The notes beneath the pieces are model-generated. The model saw only the letters and a program-made list of their open reading frames with translations. It was not told the DNA's origin and searched no databases. The translations under genes were made by a program, and so were the position numbers. Positions 19,207 to 31,674 of a stretch of DNA of 64,000 nt are shown piece after piece. Origin of the DNA: Anaeramoeba flamelloides (Eukaryota > Metamonada > Anaeramoebidae); contig JANTQA010000026.1 in NCBI GenBank assembly GCA_027625915.1, positions 6,014,001 through 6,078,000 on the forward strand. Direction: 5' to 3'. Position 1 is the first letter of the stretch. The number at the start of each line of letters is the position of its first letter.

Positions 19207-20983
19207 GGTTTTATTTATAAAAATAGATATTATTTCTTTAAAAAAAATAATTCATTTTAAAAATCTGTTATTTTTTCCAGAATTTAAATTTATTTATCTA
19301 AATCTAAGATTCGAGGGTTTAAATTTGAATTAAAGAAAACTTATACATGCATCAACAAAAAAATGTTTGAAATCTTGAACTATATCAATATTTAACTTTT
19401 TTTTTGTAAATAAAAATTATTTCTTGTGTTTTTATATGGTAATAAAAAGTATTTATTCAAATAATTAAAAAAAAAACAAATTTTCATATTATTGAAAGTT
19501 TTAATATAATTCTTTGTTATATTTTCCAGAATTGAAATAGGATTTAGTGAGATAATATTTTTCGCCCAATTCTTTTGAATTCTTGAAAAGTATTTTAATT
19601 AAAGATATTTTGCGATATGGTTTTTTAAATAATAATTTTATCAATTATTATTTTTTTAAACTCAAACCTTTTATTTGAAAAAAATTAACTTAGATATTTT
19701 TTGATAACTACTGATAAGAAAGATAAATTTCTCATATGTAGTGAATAAGATAGATTGAATAACCTAATCTCCATTTCTAAATTTTTGACTAACCTCAAAT
19801 AATAAATTGAAATAAAAAAAATATATCCTTTTAGTTTTCAAGAACAACAAATAATTAAATCTGATTAGTAATTCACTGTTAAATCATTTTAAAAATATAA
19901 AAGCCTACTATTTTCAAAATTAAAAAAAATAAAAACCAAATAACTAAAAAAAAAGTGAGTCTCAATTTTTGAAATGAGCATTGCCAATTTTTTATTACTG
20001 AATTTTCGCTGAAACAAAGTTTGACAAGAAGATTTTTTGGTCATAATCAAATTCATTTTAAAAGACGTTACATCAGTATCAATTATCTGAGTGATTATTT
20101 CTATTTTTGTGGATCTTTTTTTTTTCTCAGATCTTTTGTTTAAAAAATATTAAAAAAAAAAAAGTCAAAAAAAGGAAGAAATAAAAAAAAACACAAAAAA
20201 AGAAGAAAAAGAAAAAGAAAAACAAAAGTAAAGCAATAATTTGAAAAGACAAAACAGAAATTTACAAAATTTGAAAAAATAGTTCTGATCCAAAAATTTG
20301 AAAATATTTTTTTTAAAAAGAATACGGGAATAAACCCTCAAAAAACTTAAAATAACATTATAAAGTGAATCAAATTTATTTAATAGTGTATATAAAAAAA
20401 AATTATTTTATTTCCTTTTTTATAGTTGAAAAATGTATTTTGGACTATTCTGATCAAATAGAGATGAACTCTGTACTTTGCAAACAAAAATAATTACAAA
20501 TATAAATTCTTGGTATTAGACAATTCATGATAAATCTGGAAGTGAAGACTACACGTATTCCAGATCAAAAATTTTCAGCTAAAGTAGTCAATACGACCTT
20601 ATGTGTAAATGAGAAGAATCAACAAATAAATTTCTAAAGCAAAACTTTTTTTCTTATTTATTTTCGTATTATCGAGAAAGGTATATTATGGTTGTGTTCT
20701 AGATATTCTTGACATAATCAACATAAAAGGAAACAACCACCAACCTTTCAACATCTTATTAAAACAAAACAAAAAAAAAAGTTTTAATTAATTTTTGTTT
20801 TTGTTATTTTGTTAATCTTTTAATCTCTTTTATTTCTTTTTTTCTTTTTCTTGATCTTTTTTTGTCTTTGTTTTAAATATTTATATATATTAAAGAAAAG
20901 CTATATTTTGAGTTATAATCTTGCCCACATTATATCTAGTATAAAAAAAAAAATCTAAATAAATTTAGTGTTTCAGACAAACT
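19207..20983. other. AT-rich intergenic region with hairpin-element fragments
   Basis: Weak fragments of the hairpin element near 19270-19330 (TTTTCCAGAATTTAAATTT) and 19526-19595 (TTTTCCAGAATTG...CAATTCTTTTGAATTCTTGAAAAG). No gene is recognised. Confidence 0.4.
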
Positions 20984-21475
20984 GTAGAGTGCCGGCAAGT
21001 GAAGAGCTTTTCCAGAATTCACAAGAATCGAGAAAAACCAAAGATTTTATTCAATTCTTTTAAATACTGAAAAAACTAACGACTGTTTTCTTGAATTTTT
21101 GAAATAAACAGAAAAGTAAATAATTTTTCAATTTAATACATAAAAAAAAAACCTAACGTGAAGTGCCGTCAAGTGCCTAGCTTTTCCATAATTCAAAAGA
21201 ATAGAGAAAAATCAAAGATTTTACTCAATTCTTTTAAATTCTGGAAAAGCTAACGGCAGTTATTTTTAATTTGAGAAATAAACCGAAAATTAAAGAAATT
21301 TTCGGTTTATTTCTCAAATTAAAAAAAACCTAACTTAAGTTTCGTCAAGTGCCTAGATTTTACTCAATTCTTTTAAATTCTGGAAAAGCTAACGGCGGTT
21401 TTTATTGCTTTTTTTTTTTGATTAGAAAATCAATAGATTTTCGAAACAAAAACAAAAAGTAAAAAAAACCTAACG
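20984..21475. repeat. Tandem triple array of a two-hairpin element
   Basis: Three diverged units of about 140-175 bp each open with AGTGCCGKCAAGTG-like sequence. Hairpin 1 pairs AGCTTTTCCATAATTCAAAAG (21179-21203) with its complement at 21227-21251. Hairpin 2 in the middle unit is a perfect 29-bp inverted repeat (21263-21291 with 21297-21325) around a 5-base loop. The units are joined by AAAAACCTAAC(GT). Single decayed copies lie at 2190-2430, 3350-3475 and 32250-32415. No coding capacity. A foldback-type element or a structured RNA-producing repeat are both possible. Confidence 0.75.
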
Positions 21476-21733
21476 GCAAATACAAGGTAATTTTGTGAAT
21501 CGGGTTTCTTCATTAAAAATAATAAATAAATAAAAATTATCACGATTTTTATTTTCTTATCACGATTTTATAAACTTTCTCATGAATTGAATTGAAAAAT
21601 CATGATTTTCTCTCATAAATTGTTTTTTTTGTTTTTTATTCAATTTCAATTTGAAATGCTATATTAAAAAAATACAGGGCTTTGATGTGAAAGAGATATT
21701 TTTTATAATAAGTAAAATATTCTCTTGATAAAT

Positions 21734-24700
21734 TTACATTTCATCATTTTGTGTCAAATAGTAAATTTGTGTATGGAAATCGAATTTACTCAAAGGTTGT
21801 AATATTTTTGTTAATTTGCTAAAACGTTTTTCAAACCACTTTTGGTCATAAATAATTTTTTTTTTTAAATGAAGATAATTATCTTTTAGTGCACTAAAAA
21901 ATGTATCCAAGTGTTTATCGTCTAAGCACCATATAAAAAAGGCAATGATTTTCTTTTTCCAATCAAGATTATCAATTTTTTGTTTATTAATTTCCATAAC
22001 CGATTGGCTAATCCAGTTGTAATAGGGGTTTTTCTTTAATCTTTTTACTTTCACAAATATTTCAAGTAAATTCCAGATTGTGAATTTTTTTTGATCAACT
22101 TTCAAACCAAAAGATAATGCGGAAAGTAAATGTGGGAAAAAATTTAAATATAATATTTTTGATAATTCTTCATCTTTTTGAGCATTTCCGAATTGTGCTT
22201 TTAATTTTTTTAATTTTTTGTCATTGTCCATTTGATCAAATCCCAAATCTAAATTGGTGTTAGTGTTCGTGTTGGGATTTAAGTTGGGATCAGAGTCAGA
22301 ATCTGTGTCAGATTTGAGATCAGAATCAGTGTCGGATTTGAGATCGGAATCGGTTTCGGATTTGAGATCAGAATCGGTGTCAGCATCGTCAGAATTATTC
22401 TCATTATTTGTATTATTTTTTTCGTTCTTATTGTTATTTTTATGAATAAGAATATGATTATTTTTGTTTTTTTTAATTTTTTTTAATTTCAAAATCTTTT
22501 TTTTAAGAATAAACAAATAATTCACAATTTGTACAACGTCCTGTTGTAATAATGATATTTTTGTAGGAATTATTTCTGATGGTGGGTAAAGAGTATTAAT
22601 AAAGTTTTTTTGGCCAATTTCAACCACTGGGAATTCCTGAACAATTAAAAATTGATCTGCAATTTTTTGTAAAATGCTTACGATTTGTTTGACAAAGGAA
22701 ATCTGATATAATTTAGATTGTGGTAAATAAAACTTTTCTAATAATTCTTTGTTTTGATGTATTTCACTGAGGTAATCAATAATTTTTAAATTATTGAATA
22801 AATTCTGTATTAATAAAATATCTTTAATTAAAAAATGTTCTGATTCGTTTCTATCCTTGAAAATTTGTCTTTTTAATTGGCGGATAATTGATAATACAAT
22901 TTCTTTTTTTTCTGTTTGTTCAAATATTTCCAAAATTGTTGTTTTTTCATCAACTTTATCACGATTCAAGATATGGTATAATAATTTTATAATATTTGAA
23001 ATTTCAGAATTGCATGACTGGATTTTAATGAAAGTACCATTTTTGCTGATAAATCTTTTTTTTTCTTCCGTGTTTATTCGTAAAACTTTGTAATTTACCT
23101 TGATTTTTTTTAATAATTCTTCATATCCCAATGGTTCAAGATCAACATTTTTAAACTCAATTATTTCAAATTCGTTTTCATTTCCAGTGGATTCAAATGG
23201 GTTTTCTTGTTTATTTTTTTGGTAAATATCAGATCCAAAATTGTCTTTAAGATCATTATCAAATTCTTTATTTGAATCGTCATCTATTAGATATAAATTT
23301 AGTTTATTTTTTTTATTTTTATCCTGTGTTTTTTCGTTTACAGTCTCTTGATCTTTATCTTGATCTTTCTCTTTCTCTTTCTCTTTCTCTTTCTCTTTCT
23401 CTTTCTCTTTCTCTTTCTCTTTCTCTTTCTCTTTCTCTTTCTCTTTCTCTTTCTCTTTCTCTTTCTCTTTCTCTTTCTCTTTCTCTTTCTCTTTCTCTTT
23501 CTCTTTCTCTTTCTCTTTCTCTTTCTCTTTCTCTTTCTCTTTCTCTTTCTCTTTCTCTTTCTCTTTCTTCTTCTCCTTCCCCTTTCCCTTTTCTTCTTCT
23601 TCTTCTTTTTCTTCTTTTTCTTTTTGATTTTTATTTTCCAATTTTTTGATCTTCTTTATTTCCTTTTGTCTTGAATTAATTATTAAATTTGAATTATCTG
23701 GTTCTTTATGTTTGATCAATAATTGCTTTTCGTTTTGTGTTTCATAATTCTGTGAATCTAAATCTTTTTTTAATTTTATTAAATAATTCAAAAAATCATT
23801 TTTATTCATTTTTTCATTCAGAGATAATTTATTAATTTTTTGTTGAATTTTATTAAGGAGTATTTGAAAATTTTTTTCATTATTTAAATTAGTAATTTCA
23901 TTTTTTAAATTCTTTATTTCATCGTTTTGATTATTTAAATCTTTTTTTAATTTTTCAATTTGATCAACTTTTTCCTTTTCCTTGTCATTTTTTTTCTCAT
24001 ACTTTTTTTCCTTTCTGTTATCTTCATCTAAATCTTCCATTGACTTCTCTGGATACTGTTTTGATTGTTTTATTCCTTTTGGTTGTATATTATCATCATC
24101 GTCATCATTAGTGGTAGTAATATTTAGCTCTTTTTCCTTTTCATTTTCTTTTTTTTTTTCTTCTTCTTCCTCTCCTTCTTCTTCACCTCCTTCTTCTCCT
24201 TCTTTTTCTTTTTCTTTTTCTTTACCATTATCTTTGGCATTGTTTTTTTCTAAATTTAACTTTTGGAATTCTTTTTTTTCCAGGTTATCATCATTTTCAT
24301 TTATATTTAACTTGGGATTGTTTTTAATAAACACTTTTTTAATTTTTTTCTTTTCAATTTCTTCAGTTAAGTTATTAAAATTTATTTCTAATTCTATAAT
24401 TTCATTTTTAATATTTTGAAAAAAATCATCCTCATTATCATTATTGGTCAATAAATTGATATTAAAATCTTTTTTGAATTTATCATTTAAATTCTTGATA
24501 GATAATCCATATATATTTTTAGGTGATTTAAGATTTTTATTCAGATTTTTTTCAATTAATTCTTCAATTAACTGTTTTTTGTCAATTAAATCATTTTTTA
24601 AATTTTGATATTCATTTTTTAAGTCATTTAATTCATTGTTTAAATCGTCTTTTTGTCCATTATTTGAGTGTTTTATACAATTGCTTTCAATTTTTTTTAA

Positions 24701-26409
24701 TTTTAATTCTAATTTATTTTTTTCAATTGGTAATTCTAAATGATTTAAGATTTTTTTTAAAATTTTATTCAATTCAATATTTAATTCATTCACTTTTAAT
24801 TGATTAAAAGTCTTCAATAAGACCTTATTATCATTCATGGTATTTTGTAATTCTTTTAGAATTATATTTAATTTTTTTTTAATTTTTTTTTTGATATTTG
24901 AAATTAATTCAAATTTTTTTTCAATTGTTAAATCTAAAATTCCATTGTTAGTGGTCATGCTGTTATTATTCTTGTTGTTGTTGTTGTTGTTGTTGTTGTT
25001 AAGGTTGTAGTTTTGATTTTCTTTTTTATTAAATAATTCCGGTTTTATTCTTTTCAATAATAAAATTAATTTTAAAGAAATCTCATTCAAATTATATGTT
25101 TGATTAAAAGTTTTTGAATCATAATTTTTAATTTTGATTTTTTTTTCAATAATATTTTTATTTACATGAATCATCTCTTGAAATATTTTTTCGTGTGTTT
25201 CATTGTGAAGCCCATTATTCAAATCATGATTAATTTTAAATTGGTTAATTTTTATATTCATTTCTTTAATTTCTTTTTCAATTTCTTTTAATTCTTTGTT
25301 AGTTGATTTTGCAATTAAATATTGCTCAAATGATAAATCGAGTTTTTTTAATTTTGAAATCCAATACTCAGCATTTTTTGCATTATATTTTCTGTTGCTC
25401 CAATTAATCAAAATATCAAGAGGAAGATTCAAACCCTTTGATTTCAGATTGTTGACGATTGAAATCAACAATTTTGGATCATCGATTTTTGATAAGGGAT
25501 CGATCCATTTCTTTTCTTCGATAATTAAATTTAGTTCACCTGTTTGTGACAAGTCATAATTACATTTTTCAATTAATGCTAACAATAACGGATCAGAGCC
25601 ATTTTGGAGGAGAAATTTTAAAAAGATTCCTTCTTTTTTTTCATTTCTGATGATCGGGAAATCTTTGACAGTTAAATTGCCCTGTTTTAAGGAATTAAAG
25701 AGAATTATTTCGGGGCTTTCAGACTTTATGAATTTTTTGATAATCGGATAATTCTTATCAACTTGCTTTCTTAGCGAGAGCACTGTTTTTAATGCAGAGT
25801 GCCACTCTTCCAATGTGGGCTGATCTTCAAAGTTTATGTAATAGACCCGATCTTCAACTTTGATATTTAAAGTCCTTTTTTGAATGTTCATCTGAAAGGT
25901 TTTAATTAACCCAAGCTTAATGCTCCCCTTTTGTTCCTTGTTTAACGGACTCAAATAATAGTTTAGTGTAAAGTCTGTTAAAACAAACCATCTTTTTCGT
26001 TCAGCCTTCCAGTTCTTCCCTTTTTTGTTTCCATACCCACAAAAACGAATAATCTCATTTGTGCCTTCTTTTGGGAGTTTGTGTGAGGGGAAAGCTACAA
26101 CACACCCTTTAAATATTTTTTTTTTTTTAGTTTTGGTTTTGTTTTTGTTTTGTGAGTTTAATCGATTTTTTTCTTGTTTAGTTGTTTTTTTTCTTTTTTT
26201 TTTTTTTGATAAAAAGAGAAATTACCAATTCTCCAATTTTTAAACCAACACTCAACAAATTGCGGTTTGTTAGAATTGTCAACTACAATGGTAGTCCCAT
26301 GATAATTTATCTCTTGTTCTTCGTGAGAGAAGTGGTAACGTTTTATACTTTTGTTTCCAAAGTTTTCTATTGTGCTTATTAAATCCCTTTTAAAATTAAA
26401 AAGATCCAT
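21734..26409 (-). CDS. PH-domain, coiled-coil, RUN-like domain protein
   Basis: Two-exon model: exon 1 26409-26226 (ATG at 26409), intron 26225-26095 (131 nt, GTAATT...TAG), exon 2 26094-21734; 1514 residues. The junction keeps frame (Ala62 codon split G|CT). A PH domain follows at about 78-170, with GYGNKKGKNWKAERKRWFVL, then YYLSPLNKEQKGSIKL and the conserved Trp159 (LEEWHSAL), suggesting phosphoinositide or protein binding at membranes. Residues ~300-1000 are mostly coiled coil, with a perfect (Lys-Glu)n tract encoded by a CTTTCT hexamer array (about 23366-23568). The last ~155 residues resemble a RUN domain (FFPHLLSALSFGLK, IWNLLEIF, IWCLDDKHLDTFFSAL), a module that binds small GTPases. 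The combination suggests a GTPase effector in membrane traffic or cytoskeleton. Exon 1 beyond the PH domain is unrecognised. The RUN call is moderate. Confidence 0.75.
23366..23568. repeat. Hexanucleotide (CTTTCT)n array, coding (Lys-Glu)n
   Basis: About 33 near-perfect copies of CTTTCT on the plus strand, read as alternating Glu and Lys codons in the PH/RUN gene. The same hexamer, as AAAGAG, recurs at about 50213-50249 in the RCC1-BTB gene. Confidence 0.9.
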
Positions 26410-26629
26410 TAATGTCGCAAAAAACTAGAAAAAATGAAAAATACATATTCCTATTTAGAATCTAATGAAGAAATTATGATTCTTGATGCTATTTTTGTGT
26501 TACTTAGTTGTTTTGAATTGAAAAATTTGTCTGCTACAGTTGTGAATACCACCAGTGAAAACTAATATAACTTGATGAGAAAAATAAAAGTACTTTATCT
26601 TTTACTCAAAAGGTCTACACATTAATTGA

Positions 26630-27060
26630 TCACAGAAACTTACAATAAACTATATGGCCATAGGATCTTGGTTTCTTAAAATTTTCTTAGTAAAAAATTA
26701 AAATCATGAAAATGAAGGATCAAAATTATAAAAATTTATCTTTCAAAAAATAGAGTTAATTTTTCTAAAATTACCAATAAAAAAAAAAAAAAAAATAATT
26801 CAAAAAATATTGAGAAAATTACTAAAAATTTCAACAAAGCTCATTCATAATTTAAATTTTACTGAAATAACCAGACCTCTACCTTCAAAATTGATTTGAA
26901 CTTAGGTATATTATTTGATAGTAGATTGAATGTTGCCTTATTACATGAAGAAAAAAAAGCACAGTTTATATTTTGAATCACTGAGATATAGTCTAAGGGC
27001 ACACAGTATATTGATAACTGTATATTTTATCCTTTGGAAAAGTTTGGAGAAAAAAAGTTG
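26630..27060. repeat. Repeat shared by two gene upstream regions, copy 2
   Basis: Partner of 16260-16710 in the same orientation, located 5' of the PH/RUN gene as the other copy is 5' of the ATAD2-like gene. No open frame is conserved between the two. Confidence 0.5.
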
Positions 27061-27265
27061 ATCTACACTTTTTATCAATTAAATGAGTATTCTATATACA
27101 CCTCACTTTGATGAACTACATGTAGATTTATTACTAGTTCATAAAAAAGTTTGGTTATTTATAAAAAATTTGTTTTTAAATATTTGCAATTGCACAACAA
27201 TTTAATTAATATTAACAATTAAAAGCTTATTCAAGAATTATATACATAAAAACTGTTTTTATTTA

Positions 27266-27455
27266 CAGTCAGTCTCACTTTTAATACACAAACTTTCTAC
27301 AAAAATTAAGGTATAGAATAAATTCCAAATCATATCACAAAAATTCTAATTCTAGTAAAAATAATTTGTTTAAAAAAATTCTAAAAAATGTGACTTAATT
27401 CGAGATTTTTTTTTTTCCTGAAATTTGGTTCAAATTCTAAGCCTAAACGTGGTAC
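27266..27455. mobile_element. MITE family A, copy 1 (Tc1-like ends)
   Basis: Starts TA|CAGTCAGTCTCACTTTTAATACAC and ends near ACGTGGTAC|TA, with internal complementary arms around TTAAGGT...ACTTAATTCGAGA. Size (190 bp), layout and ends match copies at 39964-40155 and 53065-53260. The right end is the most decayed. Confidence 0.65.
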
Positions 27456-27688
27456 TAGGTGTAGAAACACTTATTTTTTTGATCACAGAAACAAATTATT
27501 ACGTTCTGTTGAAGACGGATATTTTATACTTTAAAATCTTGTTTATTGATTGTTGAGCCTTTAATTTTTTTTGTAAAAAAAGATTTTTTCTGAAATTCTT
27601 GGGTTTTTTTATTAATACAATAAAAGATCTTTTTTAATTTATGAGATCAAATTTATAATCTTTATTTACTGATGCTTTTCTTGATACC

Positions 27689-28500
27689 TTACGGAAGTAG
27701 CTGTAGTAAAGGAAATTATTTCACTTTTTTGTAATTTTGAAGAAGATCAGCAAAACATATTTTTTTACTTTGGGAATAACAATTGATTTTTATTATTTAA
27801 ATTACTTCATTAATTAGATTTTTAAATTTTTTGTCAAAATTCTCAAAGAAATTGCCATAATATAATGTTGGGTTAAAGTGCTTAAATTGGTGTTTGGGGT
27901 GTTGAATGGCTTATCTTTTATCCTTCTCTCAGTATTCTATTGTGGCATTTAATTTTTTCCTTTTTATTTTTTCATCATTTATTAATTTTTTTAATCATGA
28001 GAACAAAAAGCAATTAGAAATATATTTTTATCAGAAACATTTGGGATAAATGGATTTTGTTTAAAATAAACAACAATATTACAATCGAGAGAACCACAGA
28101 AGGAAATATAAATAGTACTTTAATTGCTATGGAGGATTCCCAAAAATAATAATTATACCCATATAATAATCTGGTTAGGATTTTAAATAGTTGGATTTGG
28201 TGGAATTGGAGAATTGAATATGATTATATTTTATCAAATTTTAAACCAAAAAATAACTATAATTTTTATGTTGAGAATCTAAAATTATCTTCTCCAAAAA
28301 AAAAAAATATTTAAATAAAAAAAAATCGAACTTTTTTTATCAATATATTCTATTTTTTTTAACATTAATAAAAAAAAAATATCAAATTATTTTTTTAAAT
28401 GAAATTTTTCGACAATATAAGATCACACAGCACTTAAATAAAATACTTTTCTCCCATCTCTCTAAAAATTCTATCATGTCTTATGGTACATTTACTCGCT
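27689..28500. mobile_element. Relic related to the inner part of the Tc1-like element
   Basis: Inverted relative of the inside of 58181-59994. It starts CGGAAGTAGCTGTAGTAAAGGAAAT, which is the complement of the right inner end there, and finishes TCTATCATGTCTTATGGTAC, the complement of the left inner end. In between, CATTCTATTGTGGCA-like and TTTTTATTTTTTCATCATTT blocks match, and both copies share the frame ILNxWIWWNWRxEYDYILS (here about 28172-28250). This copy lacks the ~550-bp block that holds the helix-turn-helix-like frame in the other. Confidence 0.6.
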
Positions 28501-31500
28501 TAAAACATGGAGTGTACATGGTTAAAATAGCAACCAATTACAATAGAATTTAATTATTCTCTTCTCTATTATAGTCTCGGCTCCTTCATACTTATAATTG
28601 TAGTGGGTTTTAATTGTTTTTTTTAAATTATGATTTACACTTTTTTCAGAAATAAGTGGGTGAATATGTCAGGTAAGTTATGGATTGATCTTAAGGAATT
28701 AGTGAAACTATAAGTTTGTCAATAATCAATGTATGTTGTAATTAAGTGCAAATCATATTATTACACAATATTTCAAATAGCTCTAAAAAATTTATGATAA
28801 ATATTATTGAAAAATAAATTATTGTATTTTTACTAATGATCACAATTAAATATTTGTTATTTTTGTAATTATTCTTTTCTTAATTCTTTTTTCCAATCTT
28901 AAAATAAAAACTTAAAAAATCTATTCTGGTGTTTCATAATTCTTATTAAGAATTTTCTAAAGTTATTATTTTTTAATTTTTTTAATTTCAAATATTAGGT
29001 CAATAATAATCAACATTATAAAACAAGGACTGGTTATTTTTTGTTTACTTTTTATAAATCTGTCTGGAACATCAATATTATTACAAGTATCGAAAATAAT
29101 TTATCAAAATAATCTTAAAGTTTATTTTTAAGGGTTTAAAAAACTTGAAATTTTTTAGCAAGTAAATTAACTTTTCAGATAAATTTAAGAAAGTTGTTTT
29201 TCAAAATTGGAATCTGGATATTGATAATTCAAATGTTAAATTTAGGTCAGAATTTTATTCTGAAATTGTTCGGATTTTTACAAAAAAGGATACTTTTTAA
29301 TTGAAGGGGTGAACACATATTACTACTTGAATAATAGAATTTTTAGAGACCTTTAAATTATTTCAGTACCAGGAGGTTTTATGTCAAATGGTAATATATT
29401 TTTATCTTAGATTTCTCCTAGGTGGATTCTAATTACTTAAATGGCATTTCTTTTTATTTAAATATTATTTTTTTAATTCAATTTTCTCATTTGACTAATC
29501 AAGGATCAGAGAACAAAATGAAAATTCTCAGAAAATTAATTAATATTTCGCCTTTTTTTAAAATCAATTGATTTCTTGTTTCTTGATTCTTGAGTTAAAA
29601 TATAATAACTAATCGTGATAATAAGCAGGTTATTATACAAAAAAACAGATAAGAACAATTCGTCAGACCACTCTCAAAAGATAATTACCTTACAAATATT
29701 TCCATAGATTTAAAAAAAGGGATACTTACTGTGTTTTTCTAATTAATAAATGAAAATTTTTAGTTCAATTTCCAAAATATTTTTATAATTATTAGTCAGA
29801 AAACCCCAAAAGATCCTAACAATACCAATTTGAAGGAATATTTCCTGAGATATAATTAATATTCTTTCTTGGACTTTGAACTAAAATTGGAATCAGGGTT
29901 TGAAGGAATATCTAAAAAAGGGGGGGTTAAGAGGGGGCATGTGTGTCAAAACACTGTAGAAATATTCTCTTTTTCTCTTGAGGTATCAGAAGAACTATTA
30001 CTTTGACAAAATTTAAGGATTTGGGAATTTTGTATGAATAGATACTTAATTGTCGGCTGTTGGTGGTTTACCAAAACCTAAATATTATTGATAAAAATGT
30101 TTTTTTTCAAAGTTTTTTATTGGAAACTAGATAATACTTGTCTTAGAACAAAAAGTGTTTCGTTTTGTGGTTTTTTCAGTTCGTACTACTTAATATTAAG
30201 GATCTGATCAAGTTAAAATTTCGAAATTCCTTACTAATATTTGTTTTATAAAAAGGAAAAAATTTTCACTTTATTTTCAATTTCCTTTTTAAATAGAGAC
30301 CACAAATACCAACAAACTTCTGAGAAAACTCTTTTTATTAAAGAAAAGTATGGAAAATGTGGTGAAAATTTTGTCCCATTTAGAATTCAAATACCAGTAA
30401 AAATTTGAAATTCATGGAGTTCTTCTTGATCCCTAAAGATAAAGAGTCTATTTCCATGATGTTTTGACAAAAGGTATCTAATATTGGAATTTTATAGATC
30501 ATCCTTAATTTTATTCTGATTGGATGAGGTAATCGGAATAAAAAGAAGGAAAAGAATACAGGATAATAAATTAATTTTTTCACACCATTTTTCAACATCA
30601 CCTTGCAAACACAACTTACGATCAGCTGGGAAAAAAAACAAAAGTTCTCTTGGACATTTGATATCTTGGTACTTTGTAAATTAAACTTTTTTTTCTCAGA
30701 GTAAAAACAAGAATTTATCTCAAAGATCAGAAAGAAGAAATTGGTTGATATTAAAAAAAAGGGAATTTTTGATTAGTGTATTGAGAACTTTTCATTATTT
30801 TGATATGTTGTGAAAAACCAGCTATTTTGCTCTTGACAGATTCAATTTTTTTTATGTGATCTTAATATTTACAGGAACAAAAATAACATGACTGTTGAAT
30901 ATTTTTTACACCCTAAAATGTCTTGTTCTTTTCTGAGTTCCAAAGTAATAAATTTGGGAGAGTGATGATTACTTTTTAAAAAACACAACTTTACTTGTTT
31001 TGTTGTTCTAAACAAGAGCAAAATTTGAATTTGTGTGTTACTGTATCAATTTCTTCGGTTTGATTCATTTTCAAAATTCTCGTTAGATTTGTAAAATCTA
31101 TTTATGAGAGATTAGTTGTTAATAATCGAAGAATAGTTTTAATAGAAACAGGGTGGAATAGTGGGATTTTTTCAAATAGTAAAAGAAGATTCATAAAAAA
31201 TCTTATTGTTCAAAACATTCTTAGACACACAAAGAGGGAATTGGGTTCCTTGTCGTTTAACCTGAAAAAGATTTCAAGAATGTCTAGAATTTTAAAACAT
31301 TTTTGAGATCTATTACGTAAGTTTGCAAAAATTTCCTAAAAAAGCATATTTACTATTGAATTTCTTTTTGTATTTAAAGGCATTAAGCGGAAGTAAATAT
31401 TTCAGATAATTTAAAAGCATTTTTTACTGTTTCAGAAATCATTTTTTTTATTACAACTTAAAATTTGTTTTTTCAATTTTTAATTAGTTTTTTTTTTTTT

Positions 31501-31553
31501 TTTTTTTTTTCCTTTTCCTTTTCCTTTCTTCGAAAAAAAAAAATTTATTTACA
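28501..31553. other. AT-rich intergenic region
   Basis: No supported gene. A purine run GGGGGGGTTAAGAGGGGG at about 29923-29940 stands out. Segments near 30250-30400 resemble 36620-36690 and 55250-55320 (CATTTAGAATTC and CACTTTATTTTC blocks), so dispersed repeat debris is present. Confidence 0.4.
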
Positions 31554-31674
31554 TTAATTTTGGACAATGAAGATCCCTAAGGACATATGTCTGCAGTTTC
31601 GTTCAGAACCTTGTTCACCCACGCTTACACGGGGAAGAATATGTTGAAAATGTCTTTTCTGAGTCCAAATTAAT
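31554..31674 (+). ncRNA. Candidate C/D box snoRNA, U13/snR45-like
   Basis: A GC-richer island in AT-rich spacer with a terminal stem of about 12 bp (31553-31565 with 31663-31674, one bulge). A box C-like ATGAAGA (31567-31573) and box D CTGA (31659-31662) sit just inside it. The interior has CTGCAGTTTC (31591-31600) and GAACCTTGTT (31606-31615). These can pair with two stretches near the universally conserved 18S rRNA 3' end: GAACCTGCGG (one mismatch, one G-U) and AACAAGGTT. Their order leaves the target loop TCCGTAGGT between them. U13 (human) and snR45 (yeast) use such a bipartite pairing to guide cytidine acetylation in helix 45. Box C is imperfect (usual RTGATGA). The rRNA sequence is recalled from general knowledge, as no rRNA is in the window. 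A short minus-strand open frame overlaps but has no recognisable domain. Confidence 0.6.
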
